From GCA-2697345 sp049602715 (GTDB lineage: Bacteria; Pseudomonadota; Alphaproteobacteria; Rhodobacterales; Rhodobacteraceae), in NCBI GenBank assembly GCA_049602715.1, contig JBMYRX010000039.1:1-18592 (forward strand): DNA of 18,592 bases, in the 5' to 3' direction. The stretch's first letter is position 1. The number at the start of each line of letters is the position of its first letter. The position numbers and the translations under genes are program-made. The notes under the pieces are model-generated. The model did no database searches and was not told the origin of the DNA. It saw only the letters and a list, made by a program, of their open reading frames with translations. Shown piece by piece: positions 1-6,480 of this stretch.

Positions 1-56
1 CTGCCTTAGCTTTAGGTGCTGCTTTAGCCTTGGGCTCTGCCTTAGCTTTTGGTTCT
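1..56 (-). repeat. Degenerate tandem repeat coding the L21 tail
   Basis: On the minus strand the 3' part of rplU repeats units coding for P-K-A-K-A with A or E between them. The DNA copies differ at a few wobble positions (gccttagctttaggt versus gccttagcttttggt). This is coding low complexity that forms the basic tail of L21, not a mobile or regulatory repeat. Its full length cannot be seen because the window starts inside it. Confidence 0.6.
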
Positions 57-469
57 GTTTTAACCACTTTCTTCGGCTTCGGTTCAGGGGCTATAGCACG
101 GTCTATAACTAAACCAGCTCCGTCCAGAGCTTCTTTAATACCAGATTTCGAAGCGCCAGAAGCTAAAATTTCAGTTATACGTAGCAACGTTAATTGCTGT
201 CTATGCCCTTTAGTACGTTTGGATGAATGCTTTCTACGCCTTTTTACAAAGTTGATAGTTTTATCACCCTTAATTTGGTCTATGACCTCAGCTTGAACAC
301 CGGCATCTTTAACTAATGGAGTACCAACCATTGATTTGGCCCCACCAATCATAAGAATATTATTAAATTGAATCTTTTCTCCGGCAAGAGCATTGAGTTT
401 TTCTACCCTTAAAGTATCACCTGATGATACCTTATATTGCTTTCCGCCAGTTTTTATAACAGCAAACAT
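1..469 (-). CDS. rplU: 50S ribosomal protein L21 (3' end beyond the window)
   Basis: This is a structural protein of the large ribosomal subunit that binds 23S rRNA. Reading from the ATG at 469 the protein begins MFAVIKTGGKQYKV, followed by GDTLRVEKL, the basic stretch VKRRRKHSSKRTKGHRQ and the core end LLRITEI. These are family landmarks in the correct order, with no frameshift. The bL21 core of about 103 residues is followed by a tail rich in Lys, Ala, Pro and Glu that is still open at the window edge, so the C-terminus is missing. An AGGA ribosome-binding site lies about 7 nt before the ATG. The following genes, usually rpmA, would lie to the left of the window. Promoter and leader are described separately. 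Identification is very secure. Confidence 0.97.
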   Translation of the reverse strand, partial: MFAVIKTGGKQYKVSSGDTLRVEKLNALAGEKIQFNNILMIGGAKSMVGTPLVKDAGVQAEVIDQIKGDKTINFVKRRRKHSSKRTKGHRQQLTLLRITEILASGASKSGIKEALDGAGLVIDRAIAPEPKPKKVVKTEPKAKAEPKAKAAPKAKA

Positions 470-587
470 GTTTAATCCTACTATAGTCACGTCCTACGGT
501 CCCTTGACGGAGTTTAAGTAATTTAATACCACCTCGAACAGCGCGTCCCGGATAGGGACGAAAATGAACAATCAAAATTAATCGATT
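470..587 (-). promoter_or_regulatory. rplU 5' leader with stable hairpin
   Basis: Between the predicted transcription start (near 587) and the rplU ATG there are about 118 untranslated bases, long for such a gene. On the minus strand the leader has a perfect 6-bp GC-rich hairpin, CGTCCC-TATCC-GGGACG, at 560-544. A second copy of the 3' arm motif (CCGTAGGACG, + positions 490-499) lies close to the ribosome-binding site. It could pair with the same 5' arm as an alternative fold. This layout would suit autoregulation of a ribosomal-protein mRNA, but I recognise no named L21 leader family here. Confidence 0.4.
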
Positions 588-593
588 AACGGG

Positions 594-622
594 CTTATCG
601 ATGTTTTCCTTACATAAGTCAA
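594..622 (-). promoter_or_regulatory. Predicted rplU promoter
   Basis: On the minus strand there is TTGACT (5 of 6 matches to the -35 consensus) at 622-617, a 17-base spacer, and GATAAG (4 of 6 matches to the -10) at 599-594. Spacing is ideal for sigma70. A 12-bp palindrome, TTAATCGATTAA (578-589), covers the predicted start site. Confidence 0.55.
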
Positions 623-689
623 TAATCAAAATGCTACTTAAGATTCATGGAACGTTACTTAGAAGTTTACAACTAATAAGTTTTAAAAA

Positions 690-1523
690 TTAGGTACCGC
701 TAGCAACTGAAGATTGCGCAAGAAACTTACCCAATTTGTAACTTTGTATTCCAAATAATTTATCAAAAATAAAGTTAATATTATTACTTAAATATCTACC
801 AGGCTTACTATTTGAAAATTCCAAATATTCCTTTAACTCGTTATCGGTTAGATTTTTAAAGGAAGTAACAGAAAAATTTAAAACCCAATCAGTCATTCGC
901 TTTCTGGTCTCACTCTCATTTAACCAAATTTGGGAGATCAACTCTCTTTCTGTTAAACTTTGATCCGAAGTAGCTAAACCTGCAGCATAACCCTCATAAA
1001 ATGCCAAATTTGAATTCATAGAACTAGAAATATTATCTTCGATAAACCCATTTGCATTAATAATTTCATTATATAACTTAAATCTGTAGGGCTTTAGATA
1101 CTTTAGCTGTTTGACGGTATTACGGGCTTTTTGTTCTTCACCATCATCTCTTATTTTTATACGTGTTATGAGCTCGTTCTCTATTATCTTTACACCAAGA
1201 GGTTTCTCATAAAAATCGATAGCAAGTAGAAAAATAGACAATGACTCCAAATTTGTTAATTCTTTTTTGAAATAATCTTTCATTAATTTAGTTGAGTAAA
1301 TTTCATTAATGTTCTTACTCCAGCCGACTACTGACTGACTATTTTTTAAATCGCCCTGCATTTCTTTTGCAGCGACAAGACCCTCTTCACGTATCTCCTC
1401 AAAAAGGCGATCTAACTTCAGAGCTAAAAATATCCTGTTTAAATCATTAGACTCTTCGGCATTCGTCGAAAATGCAAAGATATTAAAACAGATTATATAT
1501 ACAAAAGTTTTTAAATAAGACAT
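690..1523 (-). CDS. Secreted DUF2059-type protein
   Basis: This is a 277-residue protein of unknown biochemical role. Residues 1-22 form a Sec-type signal peptide: a short basic start, hydrophobic TFVYIICFNIFAF, and a likely cleavage site after TNA. The mature protein is mostly helical. It contains a central LAFYEGYAAGLA segment and a C-terminal stretch (about 220-265, TDNELKEYLEFSNSKPGRYL and onward) that resembles the DUF2059 domain. From memory, the overall pattern (LFEEIREEGL near the N-terminus, NLAFYEGY in the middle, ELKEYLEFSNS at the end) matches a conserved Rhodobacteraceae family of about 270 residues. It lies upstream of rplU on the same strand, but rplU has its own promoter, so the two need not be co-transcribed. 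No strong ribosome-binding site precedes the ATG at 1523. Confidence 0.75.
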   Translation of the reverse strand: MSYLKTFVYIICFNIFAFSTNAEESNDLNRIFLALKLDRLFEEIREEGLVAAKEMQGDLKNSQSVVGWSKNINEIYSTKLMKDYFKKELTNLESLSIFLLAIDFYEKPLGVKIIENELITRIKIRDDGEEQKARNTVKQLKYLKPYRFKLYNEIINANGFIEDNISSSMNSNLAFYEGYAAGLATSDQSLTERELISQIWLNESETRKRMTDWVLNFSVTSFKNLTDNELKEYLEFSNSKPGRYLSNNINFIFDKLFGIQSYKLGKFLAQSSVASGT

Positions 1524-1659
1524 TTTTTAGCATATTCTTTAAAGCAAGTTATCTTTGTTTAATATGGGGCATAACATATAAACACAAGTGGGCATAATCA
1601 CCTATATTAAAAAGTTTTTTTATTATAAGTTCGAGTTGAGTGTTAAAAAAGAGGTAAAT

Positions 1660-2610
1660 ATGACCCAAATTTATAAACTTCCAGAGATTTTAAAAGCTCT
1701 TGATAAAATAGATCTCATAGAGTCCATGGAAACAGCGTTTAAGTCGGTAAGTAAGAATGAAGTCGTTCTTCCACCAGTTGGTGAAATGTTGTTTCCTGAG
1801 TCAAATGGAGAAGTTCATATAAAATATGGAGCACTAAAAAAAGATCAGGATTTTGTCGTTAAGTTGGCTACTGGTTTTTTTGATAATCCTTCTAAAGGAT
1901 TACCACCTTTTAGCGGCTGTATGCTTGTCTTCAGCCAATCGACAGGTGTATTGAAGGCAATTCTTTTGGAAGAAGGAGAGTTAACAAACCATAGAACAGC
2001 AGCAGCTGGAGCGGTTGCTGCAAAAATATTAGGGCCAAAAACCGTAAATCAAATTGGTATAGTAGGAACTGGTGTTCAAGCTCGCCTTCAAGCGGCATAT
2101 CTAAGAAAAGTAACTAACTGCAGAAATCTTTGTATTTGGGGCAGAAGCTTAGAAAACGCAGAATTTGCAGCTGAGGATCTAAAGGAAATGGGTTTTAAAG
2201 CCACAGTTGCAATTGATCTGAAAACTCTTTGCTCTGGGTCTAATTTAATAGTAACCACAACACCAAGTAATAGCCCTCTATTAAAGATTGATATGATTTC
2301 AGCGGGCACTCACATTACCGCTATGGGTTCTGATACGCCCGAAAAATGTGAACTATCCCCCAAAATACTTTCAAGTGCAGCTATTATTTCTACCGACAGT
2401 AAAGCCCAAGCAATACATCGAGGTGAAATTGCGAAAGCTCTTTCAGAAAAAGAAATAACCGAAAATCAAATAAAAGAACTAGGTGATATCATTATAGATC
2501 CCTCTAAGGGTCGCATAAATGAAGAACAAATAACCATTTCAGATTTATCTGGAGTAGCAGCGCAGGATATTATGATTGCAAAAGAAGTAACGAAGATATT
2601 AGCAAACTGA
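1660..2610 (+). CDS. Ornithine cyclodeaminase/mu-crystallin family protein (EutC-like)
   Basis: This is a 316-residue NAD(P)-dependent enzyme of the ornithine cyclodeaminase/mu-crystallin family. Members are cyclodeaminases, imine or ketimine reductases, and EutC of hydroxyectoine use. Visible marks are conserved Lys68 in VKLATGFFDNP, Arg112 in TNHRTAAAGAVAA, the dinucleotide-binding loop GIVGTGVQARLQ (133-144), and GSDTPEKCEL (223-232), which carries the Asp that ornithine cyclodeaminases use in catalysis. The C-terminal ITISDLSGVAAQD is also typical. The frame opens earlier at a GTG (1588), but the ATG at 1660 has a good GAGG ribosome-binding site and gives the family length. The tail-to-tail neighbour is an EutB/BhcB-type dehydratase, the usual partner. 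From memory the sequence is closer to EutC than to ornithine cyclodeaminase proper, but the substrate is unproven. Confidence 0.85.
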   Translation: MTQIYKLPEILKALDKIDLIESMETAFKSVSKNEVVLPPVGEMLFPESNGEVHIKYGALKKDQDFVVKLATGFFDNPSKGLPPFSGCMLVFSQSTGVLKAILLEEGELTNHRTAAAGAVAAKILGPKTVNQIGIVGTGVQARLQAAYLRKVTNCRNLCIWGRSLENAEFAAEDLKEMGFKATVAIDLKTLCSGSNLIVTTTPSNSPLLKIDMISAGTHITAMGSDTPEKCELSPKILSSAAIISTDSKAQAIHRGEIAKALSEKEITENQIKELGDIIIDPSKGRINEEQITISDLSGVAAQDIMIAKEVTKILAN

Positions 2611-2636
2611 TAGATCATACATTTTTTATTAATTCC

Positions 2637-3614
2637 CTAGAGTAATAGCTTCTTGGTTAGGGATCTATCAATATTAGCACCACAGGAAATAACAATGGAC
2701 GTTTGATCGGCGAGATCAGAGTAAACTTGTTCATATCCAGCCAATGCTAGAGCTGCAGACCCTTCAACAATTTGGTGTTCGTCATAAGCAAACTTTAAAA
2801 AAGATTTTGTTATTTCCTCTTCGTTACACCATAACAATTCGTCGACTGTACTCTTACAGATATCAAAGGTAATGGTATCACTATCAATTCCACCTGATAC
2901 GCCGTCGGCTAAGGTTGGCTGATGTTGTGTCTCAATAATCTTTCCAACTCTAAGAGAGTCTCCTAATGTGCAGGAATTAGTTGCAGACACACCCCATATT
3001 CTTATTTCTGGCTTAGAAGCTTTCAACACAGCCGAAATACCACTAATCAGACCACCACCCCCCATTGATATAAAAACATTATCAATTTTATCTAGTCCCA
3101 AGCTTTCAATTAACTCCAAAGAAATTGTACCTTGACCCGCAATGATATCGAGATCGTTGTAGGGTGAAACATAATAATAATCATCTGCTTCAGACAAATT
3201 CTGCGCATAGCTTTCCGCCTGACCACTCTCAGCACCATGAAGAACTACATTAACCCCAAATGAATTAATTTTATCTAATTTTACTTGTGCCACTGTTTCT
3301 GGAAGCACTACTGTGAGATTTCCCCCAAGCTCTTTTGCGGCATAAGAACAAGCTAATCCATGATTTCCAGAAGATGCTGTTATCAGCCGCGAACCATCTA
3401 ACTTAGACAAATCACTCAGTGCGGTAAGCTTACTAAATGCGCCACGGAGCTTAAATGACCCGCTATACTGAAAATTTTCTGCTTTAAAAAATAAATCATC
3501 TCCGTAGACATTTGACTTAATTAATGGCGTATAACATATTTTATTTGAGATCCTTGCATAAGCTTGTTGAGATTGCTTCTTTATTTGCTCTAACGAAAGT
3601 GATTTTTGGGGCAT
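2637..3614 (-). CDS. PLP-dependent threonine/serine dehydratase family protein (EutB/BhcB-like)
   Basis: This is a 325-residue fold-type II PLP enzyme. The Schiff-base lysine is Lys55 in SGSFKLRGA. The substrate loop TASSGNHGLA (about 80-88), the phosphate-binding glycine loop SMGGGGLISG (about 183-192) and the C-terminal SCGANID are all present. Length fits single-domain dehydratases (EutB, BhcB, serine racemase) with no ACT regulatory domain as in biosynthetic IlvA. The frame reaches back to 3674, but the ATG at 3614 has GGAG in front and aligns with family N-termini. It faces the cyclodeaminase-family gene tail to tail with a 26-bp gap. In hydroxyectoine use (eutBC) and in the beta-hydroxyaspartate cycle (bhcB/bhcD) these two families act together. 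None of the other genes of either pathway is visible here. Confidence 0.85.
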   Translation of the reverse strand: MPQKSLSLEQIKKQSQQAYARISNKICYTPLIKSNVYGDDLFFKAENFQYSGSFKLRGAFSKLTALSDLSKLDGSRLITASSGNHGLACSYAAKELGGNLTVVLPETVAQVKLDKINSFGVNVVLHGAESGQAESYAQNLSEADDYYYVSPYNDLDIIAGQGTISLELIESLGLDKIDNVFISMGGGGLISGISAVLKASKPEIRIWGVSATNSCTLGDSLRVGKIIETQHQPTLADGVSGGIDSDTITFDICKSTVDELLWCNEEEITKSFLKFAYDEHQIVEGSAALALAGYEQVYSDLADQTSIVISCGANIDRSLTKKLLL

Positions 3615-3645
3615 AAACTCTCCGAAAATTAATAATATATGGATC

Positions 3646-3674
3646 ATTATGATCTTGAAAGTCTTGCAGTACAA
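3646..3674 (-). promoter_or_regulatory. Predicted promoter of the dehydratase gene
   Basis: On the minus strand there is TTGTAC (3 of 6 to the -35) at 3674-3669, 17 bases, then CATAAT (5 of 6 to the -10) at 3651-3646. It ends about 32 bases before the ATG at 3614. The weak -35 touches the inverted repeat at 3673-3697. Confidence 0.4.
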
Positions 3675-3697
3675 TACATAATAACGAAGAATGTATT
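3673..3697. promoter_or_regulatory. LysR-type T-N11-A inverted repeat
   Basis: AATACAT (3673-3679) and ATGTATT (3691-3697) form a perfect 7-bp inverted repeat around 11 bases. The inner T and A are exactly 11 apart, the classical LysR-family box. It lies in the divergent space between the dehydratase and the nitroreductase operon and overlaps or abuts both poor -35 elements, where a LysR-type activator usually sits. No LysR gene is in the window. In AT-rich DNA a chance repeat of this size is possible. Confidence 0.45.
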
Positions 3698-3709
3698 ACC
3701 GATTATAAT
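3681..3709 (+). promoter_or_regulatory. Predicted promoter of the nitroreductase-amidase operon
   Basis: A perfect -10 TATAAT lies at 3704-3709, with a poor -35 (ATAACG at 3681-3686, 3 of 6) 17 bases upstream. A perfect -10 with a degenerate -35 beneath an inverted repeat suggests activator dependence. The predicted start lies about 45 bases before the ATG at 3760. Confidence 0.45.
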
Positions 3710-3759
3710 TAATAATTTTTATTTATATAAATAAAAAATAAATTTAAAGGCGACTGAGA

Positions 3760-4449
3760 ATGCAAAAAAACCAAGTTGATAATGACTTTTCCTGTCTAAA
3801 TTCAATACTAGACAATAGATATTCCTGTCGTGCTTTTTTGAAAAAAAAAGTTTCTAAGACTATTATTTCTAAATTATTAACAACTGCACAAAAAGTTCCT
3901 TCTTGGTGCAATGCACAACCGTGGCAAGTTCAGATACTTTCGGGAGGAAGTCTCTTAACACTAAAAAACTTGGCACTTAAGAACGCAAAATCAGGAATGC
4001 AGAAACCTGATATAAACTTTCCTGAGGTTTATTTGGGAGTATATAAGGATAGAAGACGTGAATGTGCTATCCAACTTTATGACTCTGTTGAGATTACAAT
4101 GGGAGATAGGGTAGCCTCGAAAGAACAGGCTTTAAAAAATTTTAGTTTTTTTGGCGCTCCAAACGTTGCCGTTGTAACAGCCCCAGACGAGCTTGGGACC
4201 TACGGCGTATTAGATTGTGGTGCGTACATTACAGCTTTTACACTAGCGGCCACTTCTTTAGGGTTAGCTTCTATTCCTCAAGCAGCACTTGCCGCAGTGT
4301 CTCCCATTTTAAGAAATTTTTTAAAGATACCAATTAATCGTAACATAGTTTGTGTAATTTCTTTTGGGTATGCAGACGAGAAAGATAGAGTTAATTTGTT
4401 TAGAACTAGTAGAGCATCTGAGAGTGATGTTCAAAAATTAGCCGTGTAA
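3760..4449 (+). CDS. Nitroreductase family flavoprotein
   Basis: This is a 229-residue FMN-dependent oxidoreductase of the nitroreductase superfamily. NRYSCRAF (18-25) is the FMN-phosphate-binding start. PSWCNAQPWQ (about 46-55) is the second flavin contact typical of the nfnB/3-nitrophenol-reductase-like group. LDCGAYITAFTLAATSLGLAS is the long dimer helix, and VISFGYADE closes the fold. The ATG at 3760 follows a modest AAAGG about 12 bases upstream. It is the first gene of a probable operon, with the acetamidase starting 15 bases after its stop. The superfamily also does non-nitro chemistry (ring and enone reduction, dehalogenation, oxidation), so the name describes the fold and not the substrate. 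It is only distantly like the NfsA-type protein at 7787-8524, so the two are not a duplication. Confidence 0.85.
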   Translation: MQKNQVDNDFSCLNSILDNRYSCRAFLKKKVSKTIISKLLTTAQKVPSWCNAQPWQVQILSGGSLLTLKNLALKNAKSGMQKPDINFPEVYLGVYKDRRRECAIQLYDSVEITMGDRVASKEQALKNFSFFGAPNVAVVTAPDELGTYGVLDCGAYITAFTLAATSLGLASIPQAALAAVSPILRNFLKIPINRNIVCVISFGYADEKDRVNLFRTSRASESDVQKLAV

Positions 4450-4464
4450 TTAGGGAGCTTATAA

Positions 4465-5394
4465 ATGAAAAATCATTTAAAATCATCTACTGAAAATTGT
4501 GTGTGGGGTTATTTTGATGCTAAAGAAAAAACTAGATACTGCGTTGCAAGTGGTGAGGAAATAACAATTGAAACCGTAAGTGGTGGCCCGAACGTGATAC
4601 CTTCCCAAGAGTTTTACACACCTCCAGAATTATTGGAAATTCATAAATTAGGCGTGCCTCAAGTGCCTGGACATATTCTAACTGGCCCTGTTTCTGTTGA
4701 AGGAGCCATGCCAGGTGATACGCTACAAGTTGATATTTTAGACATAAGTCTACGACAGGATTGGGGATATAATTTTATTCGTCCTCTTTCTGGAGCCCTG
4801 CCCTACGATTTTGATGAAGAAATTCATATGAATATTCCACTAGATAGAGATAAAATGATCGCTACTTTACCATGGGGTCTGGAACTTCCCTTATCACCTT
4901 TTTTTGGTGTCATGGGAGTTGCTCCTCCCTCAGGATGGGGAAGAATTTCATCTATTATGCCAAGGGCTCACGGTGGTAATATTGATAATAAAGAATTACT
5001 AGTAAACAGTACCTTGTATCTTCCAATATTCAATAAAGGTGCTCAGTTTTCGGTTGGTGATGGACACGCATTGCAGGGTGACGGTGAAGTGTGCGTGACA
5101 GCGATAGAGACTGCCTTAAAGGGAAAGTTTAGATTAACTGTAAGAAAGGATCTAAGGCTTAATTACCCTCAAGCTGAAACATCTACCCATTATATTACTA
5201 TGGGAATGGATCCAGATTTAGATCTATGCGCAGAAATGGCTCTCAGAAATATGATTAACCTAATCGTGAACAGTGCTAACATTTCAAAGTCTGATGCTTA
5301 CACGCTGTGCAGTCTAGTCGGTGATTTAAGAATTACTCAGGTGGTCAATGGGTGCAAAGGGGTACATATGCTCTTGAATAAGAAATATGTTTAA
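4465..5394 (+). CDS. Acetamidase/formamidase family protein
   Basis: This 309-residue protein belongs to the FmdA/AmdA family of metal-dependent amidases, which release ammonia from short amides such as formamide or acetamide. The family marks are GPVSVEGAMPGDTLQVDIL (about 74-92), the Gly/Pro-rich FFGVMGVAPPSGWGR in the middle, PRAHGGNIDNKEL with its metal-site histidine and aspartate, and FSVGDGHALQGDGEV, the strongest signature. Length is normal for the bacterial family. A clear GGGAG ribosome-binding site precedes the ATG at 4465. It sits between a nitroreductase and an exported protein in one transcription direction, with an M20 hydrolase downstream, which suggests removal of an amide or formyl group from an organic-nitrogen substrate. 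The true substrate cannot be read from the sequence. Confidence 0.88.
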   Translation: MKNHLKSSTENCVWGYFDAKEKTRYCVASGEEITIETVSGGPNVIPSQEFYTPPELLEIHKLGVPQVPGHILTGPVSVEGAMPGDTLQVDILDISLRQDWGYNFIRPLSGALPYDFDEEIHMNIPLDRDKMIATLPWGLELPLSPFFGVMGVAPPSGWGRISSIMPRAHGGNIDNKELLVNSTLYLPIFNKGAQFSVGDGHALQGDGEVCVTAIETALKGKFRLTVRKDLRLNYPQAETSTHYITMGMDPDLDLCAEMALRNMINLIVNSANISKSDAYTLCSLVGDLRITQVVNGCKGVHMLLNKKYV

Positions 5395-5440
5395 TTAATA
5401 CTGAGGTCACTCTTTTGTTTGTTATGGGAAGGATGTTTAA

Positions 5441-6445
5441 ATGTTTGGAGGACTAGAGGCGTTTTCTATTTCAATAGTTCAATCGGTAATTAGTAGTTTA
5501 TTAGTTTTATTTTTTGGTTCTTTTGATATAAGCCCAGAACGAAAAGCGGATGCCGCGGAGGTTCTAATACAAGGATCGCTCACAGCTCTTAGGGCAACGA
5601 GTGCTAAAGTAACTTATGATCCAATAAAGCGTGATATTGCCAATGGTAGAGTAATATTTTCAAATGTTAAAATAATCGTGCCAACTAATCCTGTCTATTT
5701 CTCCGAGTCAGATTTAAACCGGTGTTTTGGAACTGCTACTGAAAATTTTATTGATAAATGCTCTGCTAATATTTCTATAAAAGAGCTTTCAGTAAACAAT
5801 TTAGGTAATTCTAATTTAACCAAAAAAAATATTGAGTTTGAAATCAAGGGGCTCAGCGCAGATATGAATTCTTATTTCTCAACTCAATTTCCAGAAAATC
5901 CTTTTTTGTCAGAAATGGTAAAAATTATAGGCAATAACCCAATGAAGGGAAACTTTAAAATAGGATTTGGATACGACATACTGTCCGATAATCTAAGTTT
6001 CGCATTAACGACAAACCTTGAAAATCTGGCGGCTATCTCATTTGCGTCTGGGGTCTCAAATATAAAATATACAGATGAAGGGCGCCTTTACGGTGATGGG
6101 GCGTTTTCTTTTGACTTAAATAACTTTGAATTAACGCTGACTGATGATGGTTTACGGCCATATATAGATTTTCATTTAAAAAATAATATTGGTATCGAAC
6201 TAAATTCTGGAATTTTGCTTATGCTGGCTGCCAGTATCGAGGATGATAAAAAGGGTTCGTTGGGCGATTTACAAAATATGAAATATATTGCTAATTTTAT
6301 TGACGGAAATACTAAAAAACTATCTTGTAGAAGAGATAAGTCAATTCCAATAGATATCGAACTCCTGAAATTCAGAGGGTACTTAGATAATCCTGCTTCA
6401 ATGATTGGTATCATTTGTCAGAGATTTTCAAATCACACTTATTAA
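5441..6445 (+). CDS. Unrecognised protein, probably exported and membrane-anchored
   Basis: I do not recognise this 334-residue protein. Residues about 8-28 (SISIVQSVISSLLVLFFGSF) are hydrophobic and could be an uncleaved signal or membrane anchor. The remainder alternates hydrophobic and polar residues in short strands (IKRDIANGRVIFSNVKIIVP, GRLYGDGAFSFDLNNFELTL), a beta-rich pattern loosely like AsmA/DUF945/DUF2125-type periplasmic proteins. There are four cysteines outside the anchor, two near the N-terminal third (95, 107) and two near the C-terminus (296, 326), which would fit two disulfides in the periplasm. GGGAAGGA lies before the ATG at 5441. It sits between two enzyme genes on the same strand (46-bp gap before, 35-bp after), so it is probably co-transcribed with them, although the topology differs from its cytoplasmic neighbours. 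Confidence 0.6.
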   Translation: MFGGLEAFSISIVQSVISSLLVLFFGSFDISPERKADAAEVLIQGSLTALRATSAKVTYDPIKRDIANGRVIFSNVKIIVPTNPVYFSESDLNRCFGTATENFIDKCSANISIKELSVNNLGNSNLTKKNIEFEIKGLSADMNSYFSTQFPENPFLSEMVKIIGNNPMKGNFKIGFGYDILSDNLSFALTTNLENLAAISFASGVSNIKYTDEGRLYGDGAFSFDLNNFELTLTDDGLRPYIDFHLKNNIGIELNSGILLMLAASIEDDKKGSLGDLQNMKYIANFIDGNTKKLSCRRDKSIPIDIELLKFRGYLDNPASMIGIICQRFSNHTY

Positions 6446-6480
6446 TTTCTATTTTAATTTTAGAAAGAGCATATATTCGT

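Noticed and set aside
432..629. 65-codon minus-strand frame over the rplU leader and start
   Set aside because: It has no ribosome-binding site, covers the predicted rplU promoter and the start of rplU in another frame, and its translation resembles no family I know.
1660..3614. Calling the pair ornithine cyclodeaminase and threonine deaminase for amino-acid metabolism
   Set aside because: The dehydratase lacks the IlvA regulatory domain, and the cyclodeaminase-family protein looks nearer to EutC than to ornithine cyclodeaminase. There is no arginine or isoleucine gene nearby.
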